The notes: generated by a model from the sequence alone, not told the origin. DNA of 57,391 nucleotides from Clostridiales bacterium (GCA_022787165.1 JALFVL010000012.1:1-57391), one strand, 5' to 3'; positions 40,199 to 49,553 are shown, counted from the first letter of the stretch. Program-made: numbers and translations.

Positions 40199-43167
40199 GA
40201 AAGAGACTGCTGCTGACGGGCATGCTGCTGGCGGCGCTGACGGCGCTTTCCGGCTGCTTTATCCAGCCCGACCCGACGCTCGACCCGCTGACCATCGACG
40301 AGGGGACGATGCCCTTTGGCACGGTGCAGTCCCTGCCCACGCCGACGCCCACGCCCGTGCCGGCCGCGACGCCGACGCCCACGCCGGATAGCTGGCAGCA
40401 GAGCGACCAGAGCACCTGGGAGGACTGGTCGCAGGGTCTGCTGCCCACGGCGACGCCGCTTCGCGCGGCGACGGCTGCGCCGGACGCGCAGAGCTGGATG
40501 ACCTCCACGGAGGACTACAACGCGGGCTATCCCGTGCTGCGCATGGGCTCGACGGGCAGCGACGTCAGCGATTTGCAGGCGCGGCTTTCCGAGCTGAGCT
40601 ATTACACGGGGACAATCGACGGCAAATACGCCTATGAGACGCAGCAGGCCGTCATCGAGTTCCAGACGAGAAACGGCCTGACGGCGGACGGCATTGCGGG
40701 CCGGGAGACGCAGGATCTGCTCTATTCCGGCTCGGCGCAGCCCAAGGTGGTCAGCGCGGGCGCGGCGCAGACGCAGTACCTGCTGCTCAAGGAGGGCTCC
40801 TCGGGGCTGGAGGTGCGCAAGCTGCAGGGGCGGCTGGCGGAGCTGGGCTACTACGCGGGCGGCGTCGACGGCATCTACGGCGCGACGACGACGAGCGCGG
40901 TCAAGGCCTTCCAGCGCAACAACGGCCTCTCCGGCGATGGCCAGGCGGGCGAGCAGACGCAGACGAAGCTCTATTCCTCCACGGCCAAATACGCCAGCTC
41001 GCCCGTGACGACGGCCAACCCCGACCAGACGAGGACGCTGAACATCGGCATGACGGGCAACGACGTCTACGCGCTGCAGGAGCGGCTCATCGAGCTGCGC
41101 TACCTGACGGGCGTGGCGGACGGCGTCTTCGGCACGGAGACGCAGGCGGCGCTCACGCAATTCCAGAAGAACAACGGCCTGACGGCGGACGGCGAGGCGG
41201 GCGCCTCGACGCTCAAGAAGCTCGCCGGCAGCTGCAAGGCGGCGACGACGGCCAGCGCGACGGCGGCCCCCTCGGCGGCGCTGCGGGAGGGCGACACCGG
41301 CGAGGCCGTCTACATCCTGCAGGCGAGGCTCTTTGAGCTGGGCTATTACACGGGCCGCATCGACGGACGCTTTGAGGCGGAGACGACGGAGGCGCTCAAG
41401 GCCTTCCAGAGGGCGAACGGCCTGACGGCGGACGGCATCGCCGGCAGCGGGACGCAGAGCAAGCTGGAGAGCGGGCGGGCCGTGGCGGCCGATTCCGGGA
41501 CGGATGCGTCCGGCGCGGACAGCGTGGGACAGACGCCATCAACCGGCACGCTCTCGACGCTGCGCAGCGGCAGCAAGGGCGGCGAGGTGCTCGTGCTGCA
41601 GCAGTATTTGCAGAGCCTTGGATACCTCTCCACGGCCCCGGACGGGCAGTTCGGCTCCGGAACGGAGCGCGCGGTCAAGCTCTTCCAGGAGGCGAACGGT
41701 CTGACGGCGGACGGCATCGCCGGGCCGGGTACGCTCTCCATCCTCTACGGCGAGAGCCCGGTCGCGTATGGCGACTACTTCGGCTCGGGCAGCGCCTCCT
41801 CTGGGAGCGCGCCGTCCGCGACGCCCACGCCCAACACGAACGTCGTGCTGCAATGGCAGAGCGAGGGCGACGACGTCCGGCAGTACCAGGCGCGGCTCTG
41901 TGAGCTGGGCTACCTCGAGAGCAAATACGTCACCGGCGTGTTCAACCAGCCGACGGTCGACGCGACGAAGGCCTTCCAGACGAACAACGGCCTCAAGGTC
42001 GACGGCGCGGCGGGCCCGCAGTCCCTCAAGCTGATCTACACGGACGACGCGCTCGACGCCAACGGCGCGCGCTACGGCGACACGATCGCCGGTGCGGCGG
42101 ACACGGAGATGACCGAGGTGCTCACGGCGGGCATGTCCGGCGAGCAGGTGCGGCAGGTGCAGGAACGCCTTTCGGCGCTGGGGTACCTGCCGGCCTCGTT
42201 CGTCAGCGGCGTCTACGACACGGCGACGCAGCAGGCCGTTCGGGAATTCCAGACGGCGAACGGCCTGACGGCGGACGGCGCGGCGGGCAGCGCCACGCAG
42301 TCAACGCTCTACGCCTCCTCGGCGGTGACGGCGCAGACGGCGCGCGTCGCGGGCGACAACACGGCGCGCCAGAGCGAGGAATACCGGCTCAACGGCGCGT
42401 ATCAGGCGAGCCTGAGCGGCGGCGGCATCGTCGTGAGCGACAGGGAGAATCTCTACGGCGCGGACGCATCGAGAAGCGGCGCGCTGGTGAAGCGGCCTTT
42501 TGACGGCCGGCAGGCCAGCGTGCTCTCCGCCGATGTGCCGCGCTTTTTGCATCTGACCAACGGGCGGCTCTACTACGTCGCCAGCGACGGCGGCGAGGAC
42601 TGCGTCATCCGTATGAACAGCGACGGCACGGGCCGCGAGGTGCTGCTGCGCGCGGGCATCATCCTGCGCTTCGCGCTGCACGACGGCGTGATGTACATCC
42701 TCGACGCGAACGCCACGCTCAAAGAAAGAACGCTCTCCGGCGAGGAGAGCGAGCTGATGACGGGCGTGATCGATTTTTCGCTGGACGTGCAGGGGGACGC
42801 GCTGCTGTGCGTGACGCAGGAGGGCGTCGTCTCCTTCGGGATCAAAACCGGCGCGACGGCGCTGCTCTATGCCGGGCAGGCCGATCAGGCGGCGCAATGC
42901 GGACAGGCGCTGCTCGTGCGCACGGGCGGGAGCATCGTCCGGGTCGCAAACGGGCGCAACGCGGTCATCCGCCGGGACGGCGCGACGGGCCTGCTCGTCT
43001 ACGGCGCAAGGGTCATCGAGCTGACGGGGCGGGGCGTCATGGCCTGCGACGTCAACGGGGAGAATCTGACGATGCTGGTGGCGGGGGAATACGAATGCGC
43101 GTCCGTCGCGGGCGGCGTGCTCTACGTCGGCGGAAAGGATGGCTACACGCAGGAGCTGACGCTTTAA
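40195..43167 (+). CDS. Lipoprotein with seven peptidoglycan-binding repeats and a DUF5050-like C-terminus
   Basis: 990 residues. Lipoprotein signal with lipobox LSGC at ~20-23, a Pro/Thr linker (TPTPTPVPAATPTPTP), then seven PG_binding_1 repeats from ~112 to ~705. Each has an LQ-RL-LGYY core, a GxFGxxT turn and an FQ-NNGLTADGxAG end. The last ~285 residues contain beta-propeller-like strands (LYYVASDGGEDCVIRMNSDG, LYVGGKDGYTQEL) of the DUF5050 type. It would anchor in the membrane and bind cell wall over an extended length. No catalytic domain is visible. Confidence 0.85.
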   Translation: MRKRLLLTGMLLAALTALSGCFIQPDPTLDPLTIDEGTMPFGTVQSLPTPTPTPVPAATPTPTPDSWQQSDQSTWEDWSQGLLPTATPLRAATAAPDAQSWMTSTEDYNAGYPVLRMGSTGSDVSDLQARLSELSYYTGTIDGKYAYETQQAVIEFQTRNGLTADGIAGRETQDLLYSGSAQPKVVSAGAAQTQYLLLKEGSSGLEVRKLQGRLAELGYYAGGVDGIYGATTTSAVKAFQRNNGLSGDGQAGEQTQTKLYSSTAKYASSPVTTANPDQTRTLNIGMTGNDVYALQERLIELRYLTGVADGVFGTETQAALTQFQKNNGLTADGEAGASTLKKLAGSCKAATTASATAAPSAALREGDTGEAVYILQARLFELGYYTGRIDGRFEAETTEALKAFQRANGLTADGIAGSGTQSKLESGRAVAADSGTDASGADSVGQTPSTGTLSTLRSGSKGGEVLVLQQYLQSLGYLSTAPDGQFGSGTERAVKLFQEANGLTADGIAGPGTLSILYGESPVAYGDYFGSGSASSGSAPSATPTPNTNVVLQWQSEGDDVRQYQARLCELGYLESKYVTGVFNQPTVDATKAFQTNNGLKVDGAAGPQSLKLIYTDDALDANGARYGDTIAGAADTEMTEVLTAGMSGEQVRQVQERLSALGYLPASFVSGVYDTATQQAVREFQTANGLTADGAAGSATQSTLYASSAVTAQTARVAGDNTARQSEEYRLNGAYQASLSGGGIVVSDRENLYGADASRSGALVKRPFDGRQASVLSADVPRFLHLTNGRLYYVASDGGEDCVIRMNSDGTGREVLLRAGIILRFALHDGVMYILDANATLKERTLSGEESELMTGVIDFSLDVQGDALLCVTQEGVVSFGIKTGATALLYAGQADQAAQCGQALLVRTGGSIVRVANGRNAVIRRDGATGLLVYGARVIELTGRGVMACDVNGENLTMLVAGEYECASVAGGVLYVGGKDGYTQELTL

Positions 43168-43640
43168 AGGCGGAAGGCCCGGTCGAGGTCGCGCAGATAG
43201 GCGGCGCAGGCGGGATCGGCAAGCAGCAGGTCATAGGCCGTGCGCGCGGCGTCAAGAAACGCGCTGTCAAGCGCGGAAAGGCCGTAGCCGGTCAGCGGGC
43301 AGAGCGCGCGGGCGCGCCTGTCCAGGACGACGCGGGTCGTCCCATCCTCGCGAAAGCGCAGAAACAGCGGAAACAGGCGGCAGGCAAGCGGCCTGTTTTC
43401 TCTTTCGCAGCGGCCCTCACAGACGAGCAGGCTGACGCTCTGGCCGCCAAGGGAAAAGCCGGCCGGGAGCACACGGGCAAAGGAGCAAGCCGTATAGAGC
43501 GCCTCCTCACCGGGAAACAGGAGCATGCCGGTCGCATCGTCGCCCTGGCAGCAGGCGCCGCCGCACAGGCGGCCGCAGTCGCTCTTGAGCGGCGTGAGAT
43601 TGGAGAGGAGAGCGCGGGCGGTCAGAATGGCGGCGGACAT
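43164..43640 (-). CDS. Cys-rich protein, probably metal-binding
   Basis: 158 residues from ATG 43640 behind GGAGGAATCC. Cys residues cluster as CGRLCGGACCQG near the N-terminus and CEGRCERENRPLACRLFPLF in the middle, a pattern like the YkgJ/zinc-or-iron-chelating families. No signal or membrane segment. Its stop codon overlaps the convergent lipoprotein stop through the palindrome TTTAAA. Common in Clostridia as a hypothetical protein; function unknown. Confidence 0.65.
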   Translation of the reverse strand: MSAAILTARALLSNLTPLKSDCGRLCGGACCQGDDATGMLLFPGEEALYTACSFARVLPAGFSLGGQSVSLLVCEGRCERENRPLACRLFPLFLRFREDGTTRVVLDRRARALCPLTGYGLSALDSAFLDAARTAYDLLLADPACAAYLRDLDRAFRL

Positions 43641-43696
43641 GGCGGATTCCTCCATACAGGCAGATTTCCTTCTGATCATAACAGGCCGGACGCCCC

Positions 43697-43725
43697 TTGT
43701 CAATGCGGGAAAAAGCCGGTATAAT
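43697..43725 (+). promoter_or_regulatory. Promoter of the methyltransferase-trmD operon
   Basis: TTGTCA (43697-43702), 17 bp, TATAAT (43720-43725); leader ~120 nt. It lies close to the divergent Cys-rich gene. Confidence 0.8.
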
Positions 43726-43852
43726 ATACAATCAGGGGAGTTATGGGAAGCCCCCTTGCGGGGCGGGAGAGCTGCCCGGAAGGCTTTCTTTGCTGGAGCG
43801 TGGAAAGCTGCAAGAGCACTGCGCGGGAGGCGCGCAGAACGGAGGGACGCAC

Positions 43853-45121
43853 ATGGCCGCGACAACCATCAGATGCACCACGGTTCGCCAGATGGGCCGG
43901 GAGAGCGCCGGCACGCTGATTCAGGGCTCAATGCCCGAAAGCGCCGGGGCGCTGCTGGAGCGCTTCGGCGGCAGCGTGCAGATGATCTATCTCGATCCGC
44001 CGTTCAACACGGGCAAGATCTTCGAGATGAAGGCGCGCATCGGCGAGAAGGGCTACAGGACGGGCTCGCCCGCGCTGTCGCTTCCGGCCTATGACGACCG
44101 CTGGCCCGACCGGGCGCAGTACATGCAGATGATGCGCGAGACGCTCACGCTCTGCCGCGGCCTGCTCAAAAGGGAAGGTACGATCTTCCTGCACATCGAT
44201 TCGAGGATGCACGCGCACATGCGGCTGCTGATGGACGAGGTCTTCGGCGAGAGCAACTTCCTCAACGAGATCGTCTGGAGCTATCAGACCGGCGGCCGCG
44301 CGCGGACGTATTTCCCGCGAAAGCACGACGTGATTCTGTTTTACGCCAGGTCGCGTTCCTATTATTTCAACCTGAAGGCGGTGCCCGTGCCGCGCAGCGA
44401 GGCGCGCAGCAACCACATGCGCCGCGCCGTGGATGAGGACGGGCGAAGCTACCGTGCCATCGTCTCCGCGGGCAAGGAATACCGCTACTACGACGACGAG
44501 CCGGCCTATCCCGGCGATGTCTGGGACGACATCAGCCATTTGCAGCAGAAGGATCCGCAGCGCACGGGCTACGAGACGCAAAAGCCGGTCAGGCTGCTGG
44601 AGCGGATCATCCGCTGTTCGACGCAGGAGGGCGACCTGGTCTGCGATCTGTTTGCTGGCAGCGGCACGACGGCTGTCGCGGCGGCCTCGCTGGGGCGGCG
44701 CTTTCTCTGCCTGGATCAGAGCCCGCTGGCCATCGCCGTGACGGGCAAGCGCCTGTGGCAGACGCCGGGCGGCAAGCAGACGGGCTTTGGCTGCGAGATC
44801 GAGGCGCCCTGCGCGCCGGACGATTGCCTGCTGGAGGCCGAGGTCTTCCCGGCGATCAGCTCCTACACGGTGCGGCTGGTGCGCTTTGAGAGCGAGGCCG
44901 CGCGGCGGGAGGGCATCGAGGGCTTTGACGCGATTGACCAGTGGTCGGCGGGCTTCGTGCAGGGCGACGTCTTCAGAAGCTGCGTTTCGAGCGTGCGCAG
45001 CGCGGCGACGCCGGCGCTTGAGACGATGGTCGAGATGCCGGTGTGCGCGGGCGAGCCCTGCGTGATGGTTGTGGATATTTGGGGCAACAGGCGCTTCTAC
45101 CTGCCCAAGAGGAGATATTGA
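43853..45121 (+). CDS. Beta-class DNA methyltransferase (N6-adenine or N4-cytosine)
   Basis: 422 residues from ATG 43853 behind GGAGGGACGCAC. Catalytic motif IV MIYLDPPFNTGK comes first (Asp48) and the SAM motif DLFAGSGTTAVAA comes late (Phe267), the order that defines the beta class. DPPF/NTG resembles type III Mod and adenine enzymes. About 110 extra C-terminal residues of unknown fold follow. No restriction endonuclease or specificity gene is adjacent, so it looks solitary. It is cotranscribed with trmD, with a 3-base gap to the next gene. Confidence 0.85.
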   Translation: MAATTIRCTTVRQMGRESAGTLIQGSMPESAGALLERFGGSVQMIYLDPPFNTGKIFEMKARIGEKGYRTGSPALSLPAYDDRWPDRAQYMQMMRETLTLCRGLLKREGTIFLHIDSRMHAHMRLLMDEVFGESNFLNEIVWSYQTGGRARTYFPRKHDVILFYARSRSYYFNLKAVPVPRSEARSNHMRRAVDEDGRSYRAIVSAGKEYRYYDDEPAYPGDVWDDISHLQQKDPQRTGYETQKPVRLLERIIRCSTQEGDLVCDLFAGSGTTAVAAASLGRRFLCLDQSPLAIAVTGKRLWQTPGGKQTGFGCEIEAPCAPDDCLLEAEVFPAISSYTVRLVRFESEAARREGIEGFDAIDQWSAGFVQGDVFRSCVSSVRSAATPALETMVEMPVCAGEPCVMVVDIWGNRRFYLPKRRY

Positions 45122-45124
45122 GAC

Positions 45125-45721
45125 ATGAACAACGGGTATATGGTCTATCTGCTGCGGATTCTGGCTGTGCAGGGCGCGCTGGCCTCCGTTTACACCGATC
45201 CGGAGGATCCGGAGGGCTTCTCCGCGGGCTTCGTGGAGGCGGTCGACGGGCAGCACGTGCTCATGTGCGACCTGACGCCGTGGGGGCAGATCGACGGCTG
45301 GCGCGTGCGGCGCAACGCCGACGTGCTGCAGGTGCTCTCCGGGGAGGAATACGAGCAACGGCTGGCGATGCTCATGGAATACCACGGGCAGCGGCACAGG
45401 CCGTTTTTCACCGACCTGCCGGCAGAGGACACGGATCTGCTGCTGAGCGTGCTGCTCGCCTGCCGGGAGCGGGGCGAGATCGTCAGTGTCATCATGGGTG
45501 AGGAGATGGTCACCGGCCGCGTGCTGGAGGCCAACGGCCTGCGGCTCAAGATGCGCCTGCTCGACTTCTTCGGGCGCGAGGCGGAGGAGGAGACCATCAC
45601 CCTGCGGGAGATTGAAATTCTGGAGATCGGCACGCAGGAGGAGCAGATGTACGGCGTGCTCGAGGAGCTCGAGCGTCAGCGCATGACGCTGCTGCCGCCG
45701 CAGGACGGGGAGCAGTCATGA
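45125..45721 (+). CDS. Unknown protein with an internal duplication (Sm/SH3-barrel-like)
   Basis: 198 residues. Two halves look alike: ALASVYTDP...SAGFVEAVDGQHVLMCDLTPWGQIDGW (~18-60) and EIVSVIMGEEMVTGRVLEANGLRLKMRLLDFFG (~119-153), each followed by an acidic 'VLQVLSGEEYEQRL' or 'ILEIGTQEEQMY' helix. The short beta-strand pattern with G-V-x-A/G turns resembles Sm/SH3 barrels. Its stop overlaps the trmD start (ATGA). Family not recognised; an RNA-binding helper of TrmD or the methyltransferase is a guess. Confidence 0.6.
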   Translation: MNNGYMVYLLRILAVQGALASVYTDPEDPEGFSAGFVEAVDGQHVLMCDLTPWGQIDGWRVRRNADVLQVLSGEEYEQRLAMLMEYHGQRHRPFFTDLPAEDTDLLLSVLLACRERGEIVSVIMGEEMVTGRVLEANGLRLKMRLLDFFGREAEEETITLREIEILEIGTQEEQMYGVLEELERQRMTLLPPQDGEQS

Positions 45722-46545
45722 AGATCACGATTCTGACGATCTTTCCCGAGATGTTCGCGCCGCTGCACCAGAGCATCCTGGGGCGCGCACAGAAGGCGGG
45801 GCTGCTGGAGATCCGCGAGGTGGACATCCGCGCATACAGCAAAAACAAGCACCACAATACGGATGACGCGCCCTACGGCGGCGGCGCGGGCATGGTGATG
45901 CTCGCCCAGCCGATTGTCGACGCCATGCACGACGTGCAGGGGGAGGACTTCTGCGGCAGGCGCATTTACCTTTCTCCGCGCGGGCAGACGCTGACGCAGA
46001 AAAAGGCGGAGGAGCTCGCCCGGGAGAAGGAGCTCATCCTGCTGTGCGGGCACTACGAGGGCGTCGACCAGCGCGCGCTGGATCTTTGCATCGACGAGGA
46101 GCTCTCCATCGGCGACTATGTGCTCACTGGCGGCGAGCTGGGCGCGATGGTGCTGGTCGACTGCGTCGCGCGGCTGATTCCCGGCGTGCTGGGCTGTGAG
46201 GAGAGCGCGCAGACGGAGAGCTTTTCCTCCGGGCTGCTCGAGTATCCGCAGTACACGCGCCCGCGAGAGTTTGAGGGGTTGACCGTGCCGGAGCCGTTGC
46301 TCAATGGCAACCACGCGCAAATCGAGGACTGGCAGCTCGAGCAGGCGCTCTACATCACGATGAAGCGGAGGCCGGAGATGGCGCGCGCGTACCTGCAGGG
46401 GCGCAAGCTCAGCAGAAAGCAAAAGCGCATCGTGGAGGGCGTCATTGCCCGCGTTGAAGAGGAAGACGCGCAGGAAAGGCGCGAGCAGGAGCGCAGACGG
46501 GCGCTTTTTCTGTGCGCTTTGGCGCAGGACGGGGAACGAACATAA
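45718..46545 (+). CDS. trmD: tRNA (guanine-37-N1)-methyltransferase
   Basis: 275 residues, SPOUT fold with the deep trefoil knot: ILTIFPEMFAPL, HHNTDDAPYGGGAGMVM, YLSPRGQTLTQKKAEELA, LILLCGHYEGVDQR, LSIGDYVLTGGELGAMV and SGLLEYPQYTRP. It modifies G37 next to the anticodon and prevents frameshifting; essential in most bacteria. The usual rpsP-rimM neighbours are absent here; instead a DNA methyltransferase and an unknown protein precede it. The C-terminus is ~30 residues longer and Arg/Glu-rich. Confidence 0.97.
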   Translation: MKITILTIFPEMFAPLHQSILGRAQKAGLLEIREVDIRAYSKNKHHNTDDAPYGGGAGMVMLAQPIVDAMHDVQGEDFCGRRIYLSPRGQTLTQKKAEELAREKELILLCGHYEGVDQRALDLCIDEELSIGDYVLTGGELGAMVLVDCVARLIPGVLGCEESAQTESFSSGLLEYPQYTRPREFEGLTVPEPLLNGNHAQIEDWQLEQALYITMKRRPEMARAYLQGRKLSRKQKRIVEGVIARVEEEDAQERREQERRRALFLCALAQDGERT

Positions 46546-46566
46546 GCCAAGAGGGGAAGCGTACAC

Positions 46567-47511
46567 ATGGCGGAGAATCTGATTCTATCCATCAACATCG
46601 TGCTGCCGCTGCTGCTTTTGATGCTGGCGGGCTGCGCGGCGAGCCGGGCAGGGCTCTGCTCCGGGACGACGATCACGCAGATGAACAACGTCTGCTTCCG
46701 TCTGTTTCTGCCGGTTCTGCTGATGAACAACATCCGCCGGGCCGATTTGGCGGCGGCGGAGGGGCTTTCCGTGCTGCTGTACGCGATGATCGCGTTGCTG
46801 CTGCTGTTCATCGTGCTGATGGCGCTTGTGCCGCGGCTGGTGAAGGAGGACGCGCGGCGGGGCGTCGTCGTGCAGGCGCTGTTCCGCTCGAACTACGCGC
46901 TCTTTGGCATGGCGGTGCTTGCGAGCATGTATCCCGGCGAGACGCTGACGCTGCCCTCGCTGATGATCCCGGCGACGGTGCCGGTGTATAATGTTTTGGC
47001 GGTCATCTGCCTGGAGGTTTACCGCGGCGGCAGCGTCAGCCCGGCGAAGCTGATCAAAAAGATCGCGTCCAACCCGCTGATCCTGGGCAGCCTGCTGGGC
47101 ATCGCGCTGATGCTGCTGGGCAACCCGATTCCGGCGTTCCTGGACAAGGTGCTGCTCGACCTGGGCAGCATCGCGACGCCGCTGGCGCTGTTCATCCTGG
47201 GCGCGTCGTTCAGGCTGGAGGCGCTGCGCGGCAACGGATGGCTCATCAGCGCCGTGACGCTGGGCAAGCTGGTCGTCGTCCCGCTGGTGATGCTGCTGCC
47301 GGCCATTCTTCTCGCGGGCTATCGCGGGCAGGCGCTCGCGAGTCTGCTGATCGCCTTTGGCGGGCCGATTGCGGTCTCCTCCTTCACGATGGCGCAGCAG
47401 ATGGATGGCGATGCCGATCTGGCGGCGGAGCTGGTCATCTCTACGACGATCTTCTCGGTCTTCACGCTGTTTGTCTTCATCTTTGTCTTCAAAACGCTGG
47501 GGCTTGTCTGA
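46567..47511 (+). CDS. AEC family transporter (auxin efflux carrier type)
   Basis: 314 residues, ten predicted membrane helices in two five-helix halves. Typical positions: N-terminal LPLLLLMLAGCAASRAG, FRLFLPVLLMNN, RSNYALFGM, PATVPVYNVLAVICLE, SNPLILGSLLGI, LGSIATPLALFILGASF and GGPIAVSSFTMAQQM. Members export malate, auxin-like acids or other carboxylates. Starts 21 bases after trmD behind AAGAGGGGAAG; cotranscribed. Substrate unknown. Confidence 0.88.
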   Translation: MAENLILSINIVLPLLLLMLAGCAASRAGLCSGTTITQMNNVCFRLFLPVLLMNNIRRADLAAAEGLSVLLYAMIALLLLFIVLMALVPRLVKEDARRGVVVQALFRSNYALFGMAVLASMYPGETLTLPSLMIPATVPVYNVLAVICLEVYRGGSVSPAKLIKKIASNPLILGSLLGIALMLLGNPIPAFLDKVLLDLGSIATPLALFILGASFRLEALRGNGWLISAVTLGKLVVVPLVMLLPAILLAGYRGQALASLLIAFGGPIAVSSFTMAQQMDGDADLAAELVISTTIFSVFTLFVFIFVFKTLGLV

Positions 47512-47532
47512 TTGCCCGGAAAGGGAAACGGT

Positions 47533-49542
47533 ATGAAGCTGACCCTCGGCGTCGCCGCCCATGTCGACGCGGGAAAGACCACGCTCTGCGAGCAGATGCT
47601 GCGCCATGCGGGCGTGCTGCGCCGCTGCGGGCGCGTCGACCACGGCGACGCGTTTATGGATGACAGCCCGCTGGAGCGGGCACGGGGCATCACCATTTTC
47701 TGCGAACAGGCCTCCTTTGATCTCGACAGCGGGGACGGGGAGGCGCTTTGCGTCATGCTGATGGACACGCCCGGGCACGTCGACTTCGCGGGCGAGATGG
47801 AGCGCGCGCTCTGTGTGCTCGACGCGGCGCTGCTGGTCGTCTCCTGCACGGAGGGCGTGCAGAGCCACACGGTGACGCTGTTCAGGATGCTTGAAAGGCG
47901 GGGGATCCCGACGCTCATCTTCCTGAACAAGACGGACAGAGAGGGCGCCGGTATCTCGCGCGTGATGGAACAGATGAAGCGGCTGCTCAGCGACGACTGC
48001 GTGCTCATGACGCAGCAGGGGGAGGAACTCCGCGAGGAGCTGGCCGCGCGAGATGAAGCGCTGATGGACAGGCATTTTGACGGAACGGCCCAACGGGAGG
48101 ACTATCTGAGCGCGGCGCGGCGCTGCGTGGCCGGGCGGACGCTCTTCCCGGTGTTTGCGGGCAGCGCGCTGTGCGACACGGGCGTCGGCGCGCTGATGCA
48201 GGGCATTGCGGCGCTCTGCCGAACGGGTTACGAGGAGAAGAAGAATATGCCCTTCTGCGCGCGCGTCTACCGCGTGCGCCGCGCAAGCGGCACGCGGCTA
48301 ACCTATGTGAAGGTGATGCAGGGCAGGCTCCTGGCCCGGGAGATGATTCAGACGCCAGAGGGGCCGTGCAAGGCCGACGCGCTCTACGCCGTGCAGGGGA
48401 CGAAGCTCAGCGTCGTGCCGTCGCTTGAGGCCGGGGAAACGGGCGCTGTCGCCGGGCTGACGGCACGGCCGGGCGAGATCCTCGGCGCAGGCATGGGGCA
48501 GACGGCGCCGGAGCTCGTGCCCGTCATGAGCGTGGAGGTCAAGCCGCAGCCGCCGCTGACCAAGCAAACGCTGCTGGAGCATCTTCGCGAGCTGGAGGAG
48601 GAGGATCCGCTCCTTCAGGTGCGCGCGCAGGAGGGCGCGCTGCATGTGGGGGTGATGGGCGAGGTGCAGATCGAGGTGATCGCCAGCCTGCTCAAGGCGC
48701 GCTTTGGCGACGAGGTGCGCCTGCTGCCGCCTCGCGTGCTGTACAAGGAAACGATCGCCGCGCCGGTCGTGGGCATCGGCCACTATGAGCCGCTGAGGCA
48801 CTATGCCGAGGTCTGGCTGAGGCTGACGCCCGGAAGGAGCGGCAGCGGCGTCGTCTTTGAGGCGGCCTGCCCGCCCAACACGCTTGACCTCAACTGGCGG
48901 CGGCTGATTGGGACGCATGTGCTGGAGCGGGAGCACCCGGGCGCGCTGACCGGCAGTCCGCTGACCGACGTGCGCGTGACGCTGATCGCGGGGCGCGCGC
49001 ATCTCAAGCACACGGAGGGCGGCGACTTCCGCGAGGCGACCTACCGCGCGATCCGCAACGCGCTGATGCAGGCGCAGAGCGTGCTGCTGGAGCCGACCGT
49101 CCGCTTTGAGCTCGCCATGCCGCAGGAGATGCTCGCGCGCGTGACGGGCGAGCTGCTGCGCATGGGCGCGCAGATGGACGCGCCGGTCTGCGAGGGGAAT
49201 GAGGCAGCACTCACGGGCGAATGCACGGCGGCGGCGTTTTGGGGGTTTCCGACGCGCTTTGCCGCGATGACGCGTGGATACGGGCGGCTGAGCTCGCGCT
49301 TTGCGCGCTATGCGCCCTGCCGGGATCAGGCGGCTGCCGTCGCACAGTGCGGCTATCAGCCTCTTTCGGACGAGGCCAACCCGCCTGGAAGCATCTTTTG
49401 CAGCCACGGCGCAGGCTTTTATGTCGCCTGGGATCACGTGCGCGAATGGGCGCATTGCGCGCAGGAGGCGGAAAGCGCGCTCGCCGCGCTGGAGGAATCC
49501 GGCATACGACGGGAGGCTTCAGCAAACCTTCAACAGATTTAA
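47533..49542 (+). CDS. TetM-like (ribosomal protection type) translational GTPase
   Basis: 669 residues from ATG 47533 (AAAGGGAAACGG upstream). G motifs: AAHVDAGKTT, RGITI, DTPGHVDF, NKTD, GSA, followed by EF-G-like domains II-V with the Tet(M) layout (ETIAAPVVGIGHYEPLRHYA; SPLTDVRVTLIAGRAH-LKHTEGGDFREATYRA). Length is close to Tet(M) (639). The sequence is divergent and chromosomal, located behind trmD in the same operon, so a housekeeping or stress role on the ribosome is as likely as tetracycline protection. Resistance is not inferred. Confidence 0.85.
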   Translation: MKLTLGVAAHVDAGKTTLCEQMLRHAGVLRRCGRVDHGDAFMDDSPLERARGITIFCEQASFDLDSGDGEALCVMLMDTPGHVDFAGEMERALCVLDAALLVVSCTEGVQSHTVTLFRMLERRGIPTLIFLNKTDREGAGISRVMEQMKRLLSDDCVLMTQQGEELREELAARDEALMDRHFDGTAQREDYLSAARRCVAGRTLFPVFAGSALCDTGVGALMQGIAALCRTGYEEKKNMPFCARVYRVRRASGTRLTYVKVMQGRLLAREMIQTPEGPCKADALYAVQGTKLSVVPSLEAGETGAVAGLTARPGEILGAGMGQTAPELVPVMSVEVKPQPPLTKQTLLEHLRELEEEDPLLQVRAQEGALHVGVMGEVQIEVIASLLKARFGDEVRLLPPRVLYKETIAAPVVGIGHYEPLRHYAEVWLRLTPGRSGSGVVFEAACPPNTLDLNWRRLIGTHVLEREHPGALTGSPLTDVRVTLIAGRAHLKHTEGGDFREATYRAIRNALMQAQSVLLEPTVRFELAMPQEMLARVTGELLRMGAQMDAPVCEGNEAALTGECTAAAFWGFPTRFAAMTRGYGRLSSRFARYAPCRDQAAAVAQCGYQPLSDEANPPGSIFCSHGAGFYVAWDHVREWAHCAQEAESALAALEESGIRREASANLQQI

Positions 49543-49553
49543 GCGGCCGTTAA

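Noticed and set aside
47533..49542. Tetracycline resistance gene
   Set aside because: Family resemblance only; divergent, chromosomal and in a housekeeping operon. No evidence of resistance.
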